Assembly: GCF_021403115.1 (NCBI RefSeq)
Contig: NZ_JAJSSH010000007.1
Coordinates: forward strand, 62,001-126,000
Source: Sphingobium sufflavum
GTDB lineage: Bacteria; Pseudomonadota; Alphaproteobacteria; Sphingomonadales; Sphingomonadaceae
DNA: 64,000 nt
Reading direction: 5' to 3'
Position numbers and translations under genes: made by a program. Below are positions 7,965 to 16,518 of the stretch, piece after piece. The notes under the pieces are model-generated. The model was not told the origin of the DNA. It did no database searches and saw only the letters and a program-made list of their open reading frames with translations. The first letter of the stretch is position 1, and each line of letters starts with the position of its first letter.

Positions 7965-10115
7965 TCACTCCCCCTCCTCGTCGAAAAACGCGCGAGATAG
8001 AAGGATGCTGAACCGATGGACCCCACCGGGCAGCGCCGCATAGTCCACCGTGCCCCTCTGCCGTTCCAGCGCAATCCGCACGAAGGCGAGGCCCAGACCA
8101 CCACTGTCCCGGTCGCCGGTCGCTTGCCCCGGCGCGAAGGCGACAAAGGGATCAGCCGCTCGCTCTGGCGGCATGGCGGGGCCAGGACCGCTGACCGACA
8201 GACGCAACCGACCCTCCTCCTCTCCCAGCGCGCAGGCGACACAGCCGCCCTCCGGCGCGAACTTCACGCCATTGTCGAGCAGGTTGACCACCGCCCGTAC
8301 CAGCAGCCCCCGGTCGCCCATCACCCACAGGTCGGCGTCCAGCCCCTCCTCCGCGATGGTGACGCCGCGCCGCTTGGCCAGCGGCCAGATGCGGTCGATG
8401 GCCTCCACCCCCACATCGGCGAGGTCGACAGGCTCCCGCTGCACCACAGCCTGCTGCACCCGCGCGAGTTGCACGAAATCGTCAGCCAGTTTCAGCCCCC
8501 GTTCCGCATGACCCCGCAGCGCATCCGGCCCTGCGCCGCCACCTTCCAGCAGGGCAATGATCGCGGCATGGGGCGCACGCATGTCATGGCTGAGGAATTG
8601 CAGCGCCTGCTCGCGCGCTTCCCCGGCGCGTTTCAGCTCGGAGATGTCAACGAACCGCTGGATCGTGCCCGCCCCCCCAATGGGCGCGCGCATCATCACC
8701 AGTGTCCGTCCGTCATCCAGACCGATCTCCGCTCCCGGTTCCGGCGCACCCATGCCCCGCCCAACCAGTATATCCGCCATCATCCGGCCTCGCACCGGCC
8801 CATCGAACAGGGCATCCGCTGCGATATTGCCCATTACCACCCGCCCGTCATCATCCACCACGCAGACGGCATCGGGCAGGCGGGCCAATATATCCGCGAT
8901 ATAGTGGCGCAGAGCGCGCATCTGGCCGATGACGTCATGCAGGCGGCCGCTCTCCATATTCACCAGGTCGCCACGCGCGTCGGCAGGAACGGTGGCAGGC
9001 ATGATGTCCGGTTCCGCCTGCAACGCCCGCGCCTCCGCCGCCAAGAAATCGCTGACCGCCGCCAGCCGCCGCCAACCCCACAGCGAATAGACCAGTACCA
9101 GTCCCAGCAATGTCGCCCCCGGCGCGAACCACCATCCGCTGACCAGCACCCCGCCCAGCGCCAGCGCCGCCGTGCCGCCCAGCGCAACCAGCGACAATTT
9201 CAGGTTGGTGGACGGTCCAAAGCGCAGGAAGGCCAGCAGCAGCAGCCAGACCGGCAGCAGCGCCAGAACCGTCTGCCACGGGTCCGGCATACGGCGATAG
9301 AAATGATGCTGCACCAGCCCGTTCAGGATATTCGCCTGCAACTCCACGCCCGACATCAATGTCCCGGCCGAGGACGGGACGAGGAAGCGATCCCCGAACC
9401 CCGCCGCCGTGCCACCCACCATGACGATCCGCCCGCGCAGGAAGGCGCTCGGCACGCTGCCGGACAACAGGTCGGCAAAGGCGATGCGCCGGAAACTGCC
9501 GGGCGGCTCGAACGGGATCAGCAACCGCTCGCCATCACGCGCGGTCGGTGTGGAGACCGTCGTGACCAGCGCCGCAATCCGCTCCACCATCAGCGGGATC
9601 GAACCGCCATGACCGGGCTGATAGCTGCGTACGACACCATCGCCGTCCGCATCCACATCGACCGACCCCAGTGCAGCGGCGGCCCGCATGATGACCGGCG
9701 GCGGCAGGCCCTCGCCCGGCGGCTCCTGCCCAGTGGATAGAAGCGGCGGCAGCATCGGCAGCACGACGGGCGTGGCACGGCTAATGGCCGCGCCCAGCAC
9801 CGCATCCTCCGCCGTGCCTTCCAGGAACAGCACGTCATAGCCGATCGCCAGTGGTCGGGCGCGGGCCAGTATATCCAGAGCCGCCGCATGGCGCGCCCGT
9901 GGCCAGGGCCAACGCCCCACGCGGGCCAGACTGGCGTCGTCGATCTCGACCAGCAGGATGCGCTCGTCCACCGGTGGCGGTGACAGGGCGATGACGGCGT
10001 CGAGCAGGATGGTATCGACCCGTTCCATCCACCCGCCCCGGCTCGCGCCCAGTACGATCAGCGTGGCGCAGAGCGACACCAGCGCCCACTCTGTCACCAG
10101 CCGCCTATACAGCAT
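7965..10115 (-). CDS. CHASE2-domain sensor histidine kinase
   Basis: A 716-residue membrane sensor kinase. After a first transmembrane helix (about residues 10-24) a large extracytoplasmic CHASE2 domain runs to about 275. It is followed by two or three transmembrane helices (about 280-350), a PAS-like segment (about 400-490), a HisKA dimerisation domain with phospho-acceptor H510 in FLSHDMRAPH, and an HATPase with the N-box VVNLLDNGVKFAP and a G-box SGGLGLA. It lies three bases downstream of the LysM/FecR gene and in the same operon as an OmpR-type regulator, its likely partner. The H-box reads RAPHA where RSPQ or RTPL is more common. The ligand is unknown. Confidence 0.92.
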   Translation of the reverse strand: MLYRRLVTEWALVSLCATLIVLGASRGGWMERVDTILLDAVIALSPPPVDERILLVEIDDASLARVGRWPWPRARHAAALDILARARPLAIGYDVLFLEGTAEDAVLGAAISRATPVVLPMLPPLLSTGQEPPGEGLPPPVIMRAAAALGSVDVDADGDGVVRSYQPGHGGSIPLMVERIAALVTTVSTPTARDGERLLIPFEPPGSFRRIAFADLLSGSVPSAFLRGRIVMVGGTAAGFGDRFLVPSSAGTLMSGVELQANILNGLVQHHFYRRMPDPWQTVLALLPVWLLLLAFLRFGPSTNLKLSLVALGGTAALALGGVLVSGWWFAPGATLLGLVLVYSLWGWRRLAAVSDFLAAEARALQAEPDIMPATVPADARGDLVNMESGRLHDVIGQMRALRHYIADILARLPDAVCVVDDDGRVVMGNIAADALFDGPVRGRMMADILVGRGMGAPEPGAEIGLDDGRTLVMMRAPIGGAGTIQRFVDISELKRAGEAREQALQFLSHDMRAPHAAIIALLEGGGAGPDALRGHAERGLKLADDFVQLARVQQAVVQREPVDLADVGVEAIDRIWPLAKRRGVTIAEEGLDADLWVMGDRGLLVRAVVNLLDNGVKFAPEGGCVACALGEEEGRLRLSVSGPGPAMPPERAADPFVAFAPGQATGDRDSGGLGLAFVRIALERQRGTVDYAALPGGVHRFSILLSRAFFDEEGE

Positions 10116-10118
10116 GGA

Positions 10119-11507
10119 TCAGCGGCCTGTCCCCGCCACGGTCAGTTTCTGGAAGGGCAGCCAGTTTTCCACCATTTCGCCATCCGCATATTGGCGCACA
10201 CCGACTCGCCAGACGTAGACGCCATCGGCCATGCCGGAGAGGGTGAGCTCCTGCGCGGTCAGGCCCGGCTCGTCCACCATCGGCCGCGCCTTTGCATCAC
10301 CCCGCGCCATCTGGAAATGATAGACGCGCCGTCCCTCCCCCGCGCCCGCCCATTTGAACTTCAGCCGGTCCGCCTCCTGTTCAGCCGCTGCATTCAGGCC
10401 AGTCAGCACGCGGCGGATCGAATAGACCTGCGATTCCCCCTCCAGCCCACTGGCCGCGATGGCCGAAACACGCGCGAACCAGCGACCATTGCCCAGCGCG
10501 GGCAGCGCGACCACAGTCCCTTCTGCCGTCGCCTCCGCCACAACATCGCCAAAGCCCGCGTCCGCCGCGACCTGCACATGATAGGCGCGCGCACCCGGCA
10601 ACGGACGCACGGTGAAAGCCGCCACCGGATCGATCAGCACCTGCGCCGGATCGGCCAGGTCGGGCGCGGGCAGCAGCGCCTCCGTCCGAACCGCACCGCT
10701 GGCGGCAACCACGGCGCCCTGCCCCTTGGGCACCAGCGCAGGCTTGCCCGATCCCGCACCCTGCACGGCAACGCTGCCATCCAGCACCTCGGTCAGCGAC
10801 TGGCCCGCGTCCGCACCATATCCCACGCGCAGCACCGTGCCGCGAATGGCGGAGACCGCGCGCGGCGTGCGCAGCCGGAACTGGCCGCTGCCGGGGACGA
10901 GCGGAGTCGCCTGCGTCTCGAACTTGCCCTCATCCACGGCAATGTCGAAATCGACGCCGCCGGTCAGCAGGATACGCCGCATTGCGAGCAGGCGCACACG
11001 GCTGCGCGTCGGTATGGAAAGTTGCGACCCATTGGACAGCGTCAGGCCGACAAAGCCATCCGGCCCCGTCTCGATAATCGCGCCGGGTCGCACCGCCATG
11101 CCGACCGTCGGCGTTCCTGCCGCACTGCCCGCGCCCGCACGGATGCCGACCTGTCCGCGAAACGCCTGCACCTTCGCGTCCAGCGGTTCGGCGCGCAGCA
11201 GACGGACAGGGATGCGCAATCGGGTGCCGGTCGGGATTCGATAGGGATCGGCGATGCGGTTGAGCCGCTGCACGAGGGCGAAATCGCCCTGCCGCGTGAA
11301 ATAAAGACGGGCGAGACCATAGAGATGCTCACCCTTGCGCACCTGATAGTCGATGGTGCCGTCAGCGGCGACCTCTACCTGTCTGGCAAGTGGGACGGCA
11401 ACAGGCTGCGCCCGTGCGACCGGCGCGGCAACAGCCAGCGACAGCCCGACCAGCAACCGACCGTACGACGGACCATATGTCCAGAATGATCCGTCAGCCT
11501 TGGTCAT
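10119..11507 (-). CDS. LysM and FecR domain periplasmic protein
   Basis: A 462-residue exported protein with a signal peptide ending near ARA-QP (residue 35). A LysM peptidoglycan-binding domain (about 53-103, YQVRKGEHLYGLARLYF...RIPTGTRLRIP) and a FecR-type domain (about 115-240, with AVSAIRGTVLRVGYG) follow. The rest contains repeated beta-rich segments with fibronectin-like character (YHVQVAADAGFGDV, WFARVSAIAASGLEGE). It lies between the response regulator and the CHASE2 kinase, so an envelope-sensing or anchoring role in that pathway is likely. The ATG at 11507 overlaps the regulator stop by 14 bases; a longer frame from 11603 would lie inside the regulator. Confidence 0.85.
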   Translation of the reverse strand: MTKADGSFWTYGPSYGRLLVGLSLAVAAPVARAQPVAVPLARQVEVAADGTIDYQVRKGEHLYGLARLYFTRQGDFALVQRLNRIADPYRIPTGTRLRIPVRLLRAEPLDAKVQAFRGQVGIRAGAGSAAGTPTVGMAVRPGAIIETGPDGFVGLTLSNGSQLSIPTRSRVRLLAMRRILLTGGVDFDIAVDEGKFETQATPLVPGSGQFRLRTPRAVSAIRGTVLRVGYGADAGQSLTEVLDGSVAVQGAGSGKPALVPKGQGAVVAASGAVRTEALLPAPDLADPAQVLIDPVAAFTVRPLPGARAYHVQVAADAGFGDVVAEATAEGTVVALPALGNGRWFARVSAIAASGLEGESQVYSIRRVLTGLNAAAEQEADRLKFKWAGAGEGRRVYHFQMARGDAKARPMVDEPGLTAQELTLSGMADGVYVWRVGVRQYADGEMVENWLPFQKLTVAGTGR

Positions 11508-12192
11508 AATAGGGTTCCAGGCGATACCCATATCCGAAGATGGTTCGCAGGGAAAACCCGTTTTCCGGTCGCAGCGCCAGCTTGGCACGAATACGCGAGA
11601 CATGCATGTCCAGCGTCCGTGTCGACAGGCTGGCGACGCTCAGCCACACCGTCTCCATGATATAAGGCCGGGACAGCGGCCGGTCGAGATTGGAGAAGAA
11701 CAGGAAGGCCAGCCCGAACTCCTTGGAGGTCAACTGTATCTCCTCCCCCGCCAGCGTCACCACGTCGCGGCGGCGGTCGAAGCTGTAGCCGCCGAAATGG
11801 ATCGGCGCCTCGTCTCCGCCCGCACCCATGCCGTGCCGACGCAGCAGCGCGTTGACCCGCGCGGACAGGACGATGGCGGATTCCGGCTTTACCACGAAAT
11901 CATCGGCGCCCGCGTTCAGCGCGCCGGCAATCTCCTCATTCTGCGAACGATTGGTCAGCATCATGACCGGGGGACATTGCGGCAGCCGCGTCTTCACCCA
12001 CTGGATGACCTCCATCCCGCTCATTTCAGGCATGGTCCAGTCGACGATGAACAAGTCGAACGTCTCGCGTTGCAGCGCGGCAAGAAAACTGCGACCATTT
12101 CTGTAGAGGAGACAGCGATGCCCGTCGCGGGACAGAACATCCTCCACGAACTTCAGCATGTCTTCGTCGTCGTCGATTACCGCGATATGCAT
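11494..12192 (-). CDS. OmpR-family response regulator
   Basis: A 232-residue two-component regulator. The receiver domain has the acidic pair D7/D8, phospho-acceptor D51 (LFIVDWTMPEMSG) and conserved lysine in FVVKP. The C-terminal winged helix of the OmpR/PhoB class has the usual FGLAFLFF...RTLDMHVSRIRAKL...GYGYRLE pattern. It is the first gene of a leftward operon with a LysM/FecR protein and a CHASE2 histidine kinase. A tandem TTTTACAA repeat 69-86 bases upstream of its start suggests autoregulation. Confidence 0.94.
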   Translation of the reverse strand: MHIAVIDDDEDMLKFVEDVLSRDGHRCLLYRNGRSFLAALQRETFDLFIVDWTMPEMSGMEVIQWVKTRLPQCPPVMMLTNRSQNEEIAGALNAGADDFVVKPESAIVLSARVNALLRRHGMGAGGDEAPIHFGGYSFDRRRDVVTLAGEEIQLTSKEFGLAFLFFSNLDRPLSRPYIMETVWLSVASLSTRTLDMHVSRIRAKLALRPENGFSLRTIFGYGYRLEPYYDQG

Positions 12193-12260
12193 TGCCTGAC
12201 CTTAGCCGCTTCCCTGTCGCGTAGGTGGTATTTCCCTTTCCGTCATCGTCACCCGTCCGA

Positions 12261-12278
12261 TTTTACAAACTTTTACAA
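12261..12278 (-). promoter_or_regulatory. Tandem TTTTACAA direct repeat (possible OmpR-type site)
   Basis: TTTTACAA occurs at 12261-12268 and again at 12271-12278, with exactly one helical turn (10 bases) between copies. OmpR/PhoB-class regulators typically bind head-to-tail repeats at this spacing. The site lies 69 bases upstream of the adjacent OmpR-family regulator gene, so autoregulation is the simplest reading. This is inference; no second copy was confirmed elsewhere. Confidence 0.5.
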
Positions 12279-12433
12279 GCCGGTTCGGCACTCCTGCCCT
12301 ATCATGGGCACAGGCGATGGATGGTGCAACAGGCCGTGGCGCGGGGGCCATGTGCAGGAGAATGCGTCATTTCCGCCATTCGGATGGCAAGCGTACCGGC
12401 ATGGGACGCCCTTGCCCTTCGGATCGCACCCAT

Positions 12434-12464
12434 TCGAGGCAGTTCCGCGCCGGAACTGCCTCGA
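12434..12464. other. Perfect 14-bp inverted repeat, intergenic
   Basis: TCGAGGCAGTTCCG (12434-12447) and CGGAACTGCCTCGA (12451-12464) are exact inverse complements around a 3-base loop. Neither side has a T-tract, and no gene ends nearby on either strand, so it is not an obvious terminator. It could be part of a small RNA, an untranslated leader structure or a protein-binding site. Confidence 0.6.
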
Positions 12465-12683
12465 TATGAGACGGCCTGTCGGGCATCACGCCATCCGGGT
12501 CATCCGCACGACCATCATCGGCGGGCAGGAGAAGTCGACGGCGCAATGACGTGGACAGGGCAGAACAAAAGCCGTCGAACGGCGCATTTCAGATCAACGG
12601 ATATTATCGGACAAAGGGCGCGATCTTCCATGGTCAACCACGGACCCGCATCCCTCCTCCCGCAGGCACGGCGGTAAAGCGAG

Positions 12684-13088
12684 GTGAGCGAACATATCTT
12701 TCCCGCCCGTACGGGCCTGCCACCGCACATGGTCGTGAAACTTGGCTGGAACGGCTATAGCAAATGCTATTTCATGGCGTATCTGGGCGAGGGTTCCGAC
12801 GATCCCAGCCTGTGGAGCGGCGGCCTGATGCATGTCAGCCACGATGCCGCGCATGTCTGCGCCGTGGCGCGCAGCTACACCGCCACACTGCCGCAGGATT
12901 TCGCACGACATCTGGAGGCCGATCAGCGCGCGGAGGAGGAAGCCTGGATGCCGGATCCGCTTTCCCATGCCGCGCCGCCCCCGCCCATGGTTTCGACACC
13001 CTCGCCCACCGATCGGCATGGCTATGCCGTCCGCCTCTCGCTCCGCCGACGCTTTGCGAACCTGTTGCCCACGCTGTTACGGCGATAG
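12684..13088 (+). CDS. Hypothetical protein
   Basis: A 134-residue soluble protein without a signal peptide or membrane segment. The N-terminal half (VVKLGWNGYSKCYFMAYLGEG, then SGGLMHVSHDAAHVCAVARSY) looks like a genuine small fold with aromatic and Cys/His residues. The C-terminal third is Pro-rich, then Arg-rich (SLRRRFANLLPTLLRR). The start is preceded by AAAGCGAGGTGAGC, whose GAGG gives an acceptable ribosome-binding site. I do not recognise the family, and nothing in the context assigns a role. Confidence 0.6.
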   Translation: MSEHIFPARTGLPPHMVVKLGWNGYSKCYFMAYLGEGSDDPSLWSGGLMHVSHDAAHVCAVARSYTATLPQDFARHLEADQRAEEEAWMPDPLSHAAPPPPMVSTPSPTDRHGYAVRLSLRRRFANLLPTLLRR

Positions 13089-13311
13089 CCTCACGGGGCA
13101 ACAATCCTGCCCCCACAGAGCAACACTGATCCTGTAAACTGCGAGGAGCATAGGCAAGGGCAAGACACCTCTCTCACTTGCTCCGAAAAGGCATGCAGCA
13201 ACCCATTGGGCACGCTAAGGCCTTCCTGCCATGGAAGAAAAACGCCTGAACCACAGGCGATCGGGATCGTCGGCGTCATCCGCCGTCCCTTGGCAAACAG
13301 GAGGAGAAGAG

Positions 13312-14196
13312 ATGACCCACACCCCTCGACTGACGGCTCTCGCACTGGTGGCAACGCTGCCCTTTGCGCCCCTGCACGGGCAGGTGCAGACATCGGCCCC
13401 ACCACCGGCAAGCTCATCGCAGGCGGCACAGCCAACATCTGTGGTCGCACCTGGCATCACCCCCACCACCCCGTCCCGCCATATGGCGATGAGCGGCTAT
13501 CTGCCGCAGGCCGCCCTGCCGGATAGCGCCACGATCCTCCCTCCCCCACCCGCCACGGCTTCTCTGGCGCAAGCCCGCGATGACGAAGCCGCCGCCGCGG
13601 CCGTGGCGCAGCAGGGCAGCGCTCGCTGGAAACTGGCCGTGGCCGATGCGGAACTGATGGCGCCCGATGCGATCGGGGCTTTTTCCTGCGCAGCCGGTTT
13701 CGACCTTGGCGCACAGGCAACGCCCGCCATCTCTGCCCTGCTACGCCGGGCGGCGGCGGACATCGCCATCTCCACCTTCGCCGCCAAGCGCAAATATCAG
13801 CGCCCCCGTCCCTTCATGGTCAATGGCAAGCCCAGTTGCACACCGGACATGGAGCCGCTGTTGCGCCGGGATGGCTCCTATCCCTCCGGGCACAGCGCAT
13901 TGGGCTATGGCGAGGGGTTGATCCTGGCGGAGGTCGTGCCGTCGCGTGCCACGGCGCTCGTCGCACGCGGCAAGGCCTTTGGCGACAGCCGCCGCCTGTG
14001 CAACGTCCACTGGCTGAGCGATATCGAGGAAGGGCGTATCATGGCCTCCGCCACGCTGGCGCGGCTACATGCCGAACCGGCGTTCCAGAAGGATGTCGCG
14101 GCGGCCCGCGCGGAGGCCGACAGGATATTGGCATCGGGCGCTAAACCGGGCCGCGACTGCGCGGCGGAAACCGCCACACTCGCCACAACGCGATAA
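13312..14196 (+). CDS. Class A non-specific acid phosphatase (PAP2 superfamily)
   Basis: A secreted acid phosphatase of 294 residues that releases phosphate from organic phosphomonoesters in the periplasm or outside the cell. The signal peptide covers about residues 1-23. The class A signature is complete: KX6RP at 159-167 (KRKYQRPRP), PSGH at 191-194, and SRX5HX3D at 226-237 with catalytic H233 and D237. The start at 13312 has a strong GGAGGAGAAGAG ribosome-binding site; the longer frame from 13231 lacks one. It stands alone and converges with the alpha/beta-hydrolase gene, sharing the hairpin at 14202-14231. Confidence 0.92.
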   Translation: MTHTPRLTALALVATLPFAPLHGQVQTSAPPPASSSQAAQPTSVVAPGITPTTPSRHMAMSGYLPQAALPDSATILPPPPATASLAQARDDEAAAAAVAQQGSARWKLAVADAELMAPDAIGAFSCAAGFDLGAQATPAISALLRRAAADIAISTFAAKRKYQRPRPFMVNGKPSCTPDMEPLLRRDGSYPSGHSALGYGEGLILAEVVPSRATALVARGKAFGDSRRLCNVHWLSDIEEGRIMASATLARLHAEPAFQKDVAAARAEADRILASGAKPGRDCAAETATLATTR

Positions 14197-14201
14197 GAAA
14201 A

Positions 14202-14231
14202 GCGGGCAACGGCCGATGCGCCGTTGCCCGC
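14202..14231 (-). terminator. Intrinsic terminator between convergent genes
   Basis: A perfect 12-bp stem, GCGGGCAACGGC (14202-14213) and GCCGTTGCCCGC (14220-14231), encloses a 6-base loop. On the minus strand it is followed by TTTTCTTA, so it should terminate the hydrolase transcript arriving from the right. On the plus strand there is no T-tract, so termination of the phosphatase would be weaker. Confidence 0.75.
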
Positions 14232-14286
14232 CATAGCGGTCGAGACCAATCAGGCGGCAGGGATGCCGCCCCTCATGTACATCGTC

Positions 14287-16437
14287 TTACCGCACCACCA
14301 CGCGCACCCGGCCAAGGTTCTGGATACGCGCATAGGGCGTCCGGCGATCCCCGTCCCGCTGCGAAATACCGCGCAGCGCGGGGAAATAGGTTCCGGGTTT
14401 GGTGAAGCGATAGGTGGTGGACACTGCGACGCTCTTCGCACCCTTGGCCACCGTGGAACTGGTCGGGAAAGCGCCTGCCCCGTCAAAGTCCCATTCGGCG
14501 GCGATCACCGACCCCGCGCCGGGCGGCACGGCGACCGTGCCCGTAAAGCGCACCACGTCGCCCACCTTCACATCGGCGCGTTCACCGCCATTCGCCTTGA
14601 GCGTTACGACCGGCTGGATGCCCCCGCGCGCGGGGGCCGTCGGGGCGACGATGACCTGCCCGTCCTCGACACGATAGGATGTGCTGGCGGCGGGGGCGAT
14701 CCCCTTCTCCACCCACAGCGCCACATCGCGCAGCGCCTGATGGAGGACGCCGAGATAGCTGACCGTGCGGGTCGCATCCTCCTGCTTCGTGGAATCACCA
14801 TGGAGTGCATGGTCCGCAAACCAGACCCGGAAATGATCGTCGGTCGCCTTGCCGAACTTCGCCTGCACCCGTCCGCGATACCAGTCCGCCGACCAGGGGT
14901 AGGCTTCACGGTCCCAAAGCGATTCCACCAGGATCATCTTGCCCTCGAAATTGCCGCTGGGCACCGAACCCGCCGTCGCCTGCGTAAATATCGGGCCGAG
15001 CAACATGGGGCGCTGCGGATAGAGCGGCTTGCCGTCCTTGCCCCGGAACTGGTTCCAGACCGCGAACTCCGGCCCCGGCACCTGATGCCGGTGATAGGTT
15101 TGCGCGGCGAGGAAATTGCTGTTGTCGACCTGCACCTCATCGCCCGGTGCCAGCTTGGCCGCCACGGCGGGATCGACGATGCCGAACACCGCAATATCGC
15201 CGACGATCCGGCTGATGGTCAGCTTCGCGCCCTTCGCCGCGCCCGACAGGACGATCAGGTCGCCGCCCAGGAACTCCACCTTGGGCGGGGTCGTGCCCAG
15301 CCGCACCCCGACGACATTCTTCACCTGCCGTCCGTCCGCCGCAGCGAAACTGTCATCGACATTGCCCGCGACCTTGCCCGCGATCACCCCGGTCTGGAGC
15401 TTGAGGCGCACGGCATCGGAAGGCGACAAGGCCTCCGCCACCGTCGCCTTATGCTGGAGCCGCGCACCGACGAAACTTTCGGGATGGTCGAAGCCATAAT
15501 AGCCCGGCTTGGTCCAGAAATCGGTGAAATAGCCGGGATCGGCCATCACCACCCCGCCATAGAGGGCCGCAAAGCCATGGATGCCCATCGTCTTCCAGCC
15601 GAACCAGCTTTGCGGCGGAAAGCCCATGCTGGTCACTTCGCGATAGGCCGATGCCTGTTCGGCGTTCAGCCCTGCCGTGGGATTGCCGCTGCCGCCCGGT
15701 TCCACCGCGTCGAGAATCTGCGGGAACTTGCCGTCGAGCAGGCGCATCGCATGCATGCGGACACTGAAACTGTTAGGGATCGCCATGCTGGACCCCAGCA
15801 CATAGGGCACCACCCCGTCCCAGACGCCACGCGTATTCTCGAACGAACCAACCGTGCGATAGGCACCGCCGCTGCCGCCATAGGCATAGCCATAGGGGCG
15901 CTTGCCGCCATACATCTGGAGCGCGACGACACGCGAATAGCGGGCCGCCGCCGCATTGGCGCGATAGGCGCCCACGGTGGGATCCTTGGACCCGAAGCCT
16001 GCCACGGCGGAACCGCCGCCGTTGGTCTCCACGAAGTAGCCGCCGCTGGACAGGGCAAAGCCGAGCTTGTCCTCTTCCCCCTTCAATCCGCGCTGGGCGA
16101 GATTTTCGTTATCGGGCGCAGGCGTGAAATGCTGGAAGAAACGCCCCTGATATTGGGCCTTCTCCGGGAAGTAGAAGGAAAACCGGGTCTCCGTGCCCTT
16201 GAAGCCACCATGCACATAGCGGTGCCGGACGGGCGCATCGCGCCACTCGTCCTTGTCGATATAGGGTTGGGCGAACAGCGGATCGACTGCCGGGGAAGCC
16301 GTGTCGGACGTCGACGCCTTGTTCTCCACCGGACCCGCCGAGTGACTGGCAGACGCCAGCAGCGTCCCGGCCAGCGCCAGCACCAGTGACGGGGACAGGA
16401 AACGGGCAGCACGGGCGGTCGGCTTTACATCAGGCAT
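14287..16437 (-). CDS. Secreted alpha/beta-hydrolase-like protein with C-terminal PKD-like domain
   Basis: A 716-residue exported protein with a hydrophobic signal near residues 15-33. The sequence GYAYGGSGGAYRT contains a nucleophile-elbow-like G-G-S-G-G, suggesting an alpha/beta hydrolase catalytic core. Candidate acid and histidine residues lie further on (for example FADHALHGD near 590). The last ~100 residues (VVTLKANGGERADVKVGDVVRFTGTV...AEWDFDG...TYRFTKPGTYFPALR) have the WDFDG pattern of a PKD/Ig-like domain. It follows a TonB receptor gene with only a hairpin between, so it may process a substrate imported by that receptor. The substrate is unknown. Confidence 0.7.
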   Translation of the reverse strand: MPDVKPTARAARFLSPSLVLALAGTLLASASHSAGPVENKASTSDTASPAVDPLFAQPYIDKDEWRDAPVRHRYVHGGFKGTETRFSFYFPEKAQYQGRFFQHFTPAPDNENLAQRGLKGEEDKLGFALSSGGYFVETNGGGSAVAGFGSKDPTVGAYRANAAAARYSRVVALQMYGGKRPYGYAYGGSGGAYRTVGSFENTRGVWDGVVPYVLGSSMAIPNSFSVRMHAMRLLDGKFPQILDAVEPGGSGNPTAGLNAEQASAYREVTSMGFPPQSWFGWKTMGIHGFAALYGGVVMADPGYFTDFWTKPGYYGFDHPESFVGARLQHKATVAEALSPSDAVRLKLQTGVIAGKVAGNVDDSFAAADGRQVKNVVGVRLGTTPPKVEFLGGDLIVLSGAAKGAKLTISRIVGDIAVFGIVDPAVAAKLAPGDEVQVDNSNFLAAQTYHRHQVPGPEFAVWNQFRGKDGKPLYPQRPMLLGPIFTQATAGSVPSGNFEGKMILVESLWDREAYPWSADWYRGRVQAKFGKATDDHFRVWFADHALHGDSTKQEDATRTVSYLGVLHQALRDVALWVEKGIAPAASTSYRVEDGQVIVAPTAPARGGIQPVVTLKANGGERADVKVGDVVRFTGTVAVPPGAGSVIAAEWDFDGAGAFPTSSTVAKGAKSVAVSTTYRFTKPGTYFPALRGISQRDGDRRTPYARIQNLGRVRVVVR

Positions 16438-16460
16438 GGTGATACTCGCTTCGAATAAGG

Positions 16461-16498
16461 AAGGCCCGGCCGGTGGGAGGGTGAACCGGCCGGGCCTT
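16461..16498 (-). terminator. Strong intercistronic hairpin between receptor and hydrolase genes
   Basis: AAGGCCCGGCCGG (16461-16473) pairs perfectly with CCGGCCGGGCCTT (16486-16498), a 13-bp GC-rich stem with a 12-base loop. In the leftward direction it follows the receptor stop by about 20 bases and precedes the hydrolase start by about 24. The trailing sequence has only a weak T-tract (CCTTATT), so partial termination or mRNA stabilisation is as likely as full termination. Confidence 0.6.
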
Positions 16499-16518
16499 TA
16501 TACTGATACCGGGCGGTA

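Larger units (their letters stand above)
12193..12683. other. Divergent intergenic region (about 490 bases)
   Basis: This gap separates the leftward regulator operon from a rightward hypothetical gene. It holds a tandem TTTTACAA repeat (12261-12278) and a perfect 14-bp hairpin (12434-12464). A 150-codon open frame on the + strand (12225-12677) has no convincing ribosome-binding site and a composition typical of chance frames, so I do not call it as a gene. Confidence 0.6.

Noticed and set aside
8016..9740. 574-codon plus-strand frame opposite the CHASE2 kinase
   Set aside because: His/Arg/Gln-rich antisense shadow; the kinase motifs are unambiguous on the minus strand.
12225..12677. 150-codon frame in the divergent gap
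   Set aside because: There is no ribosome-binding site, the composition is chance-like, and it overlaps the hairpin and repeat features.
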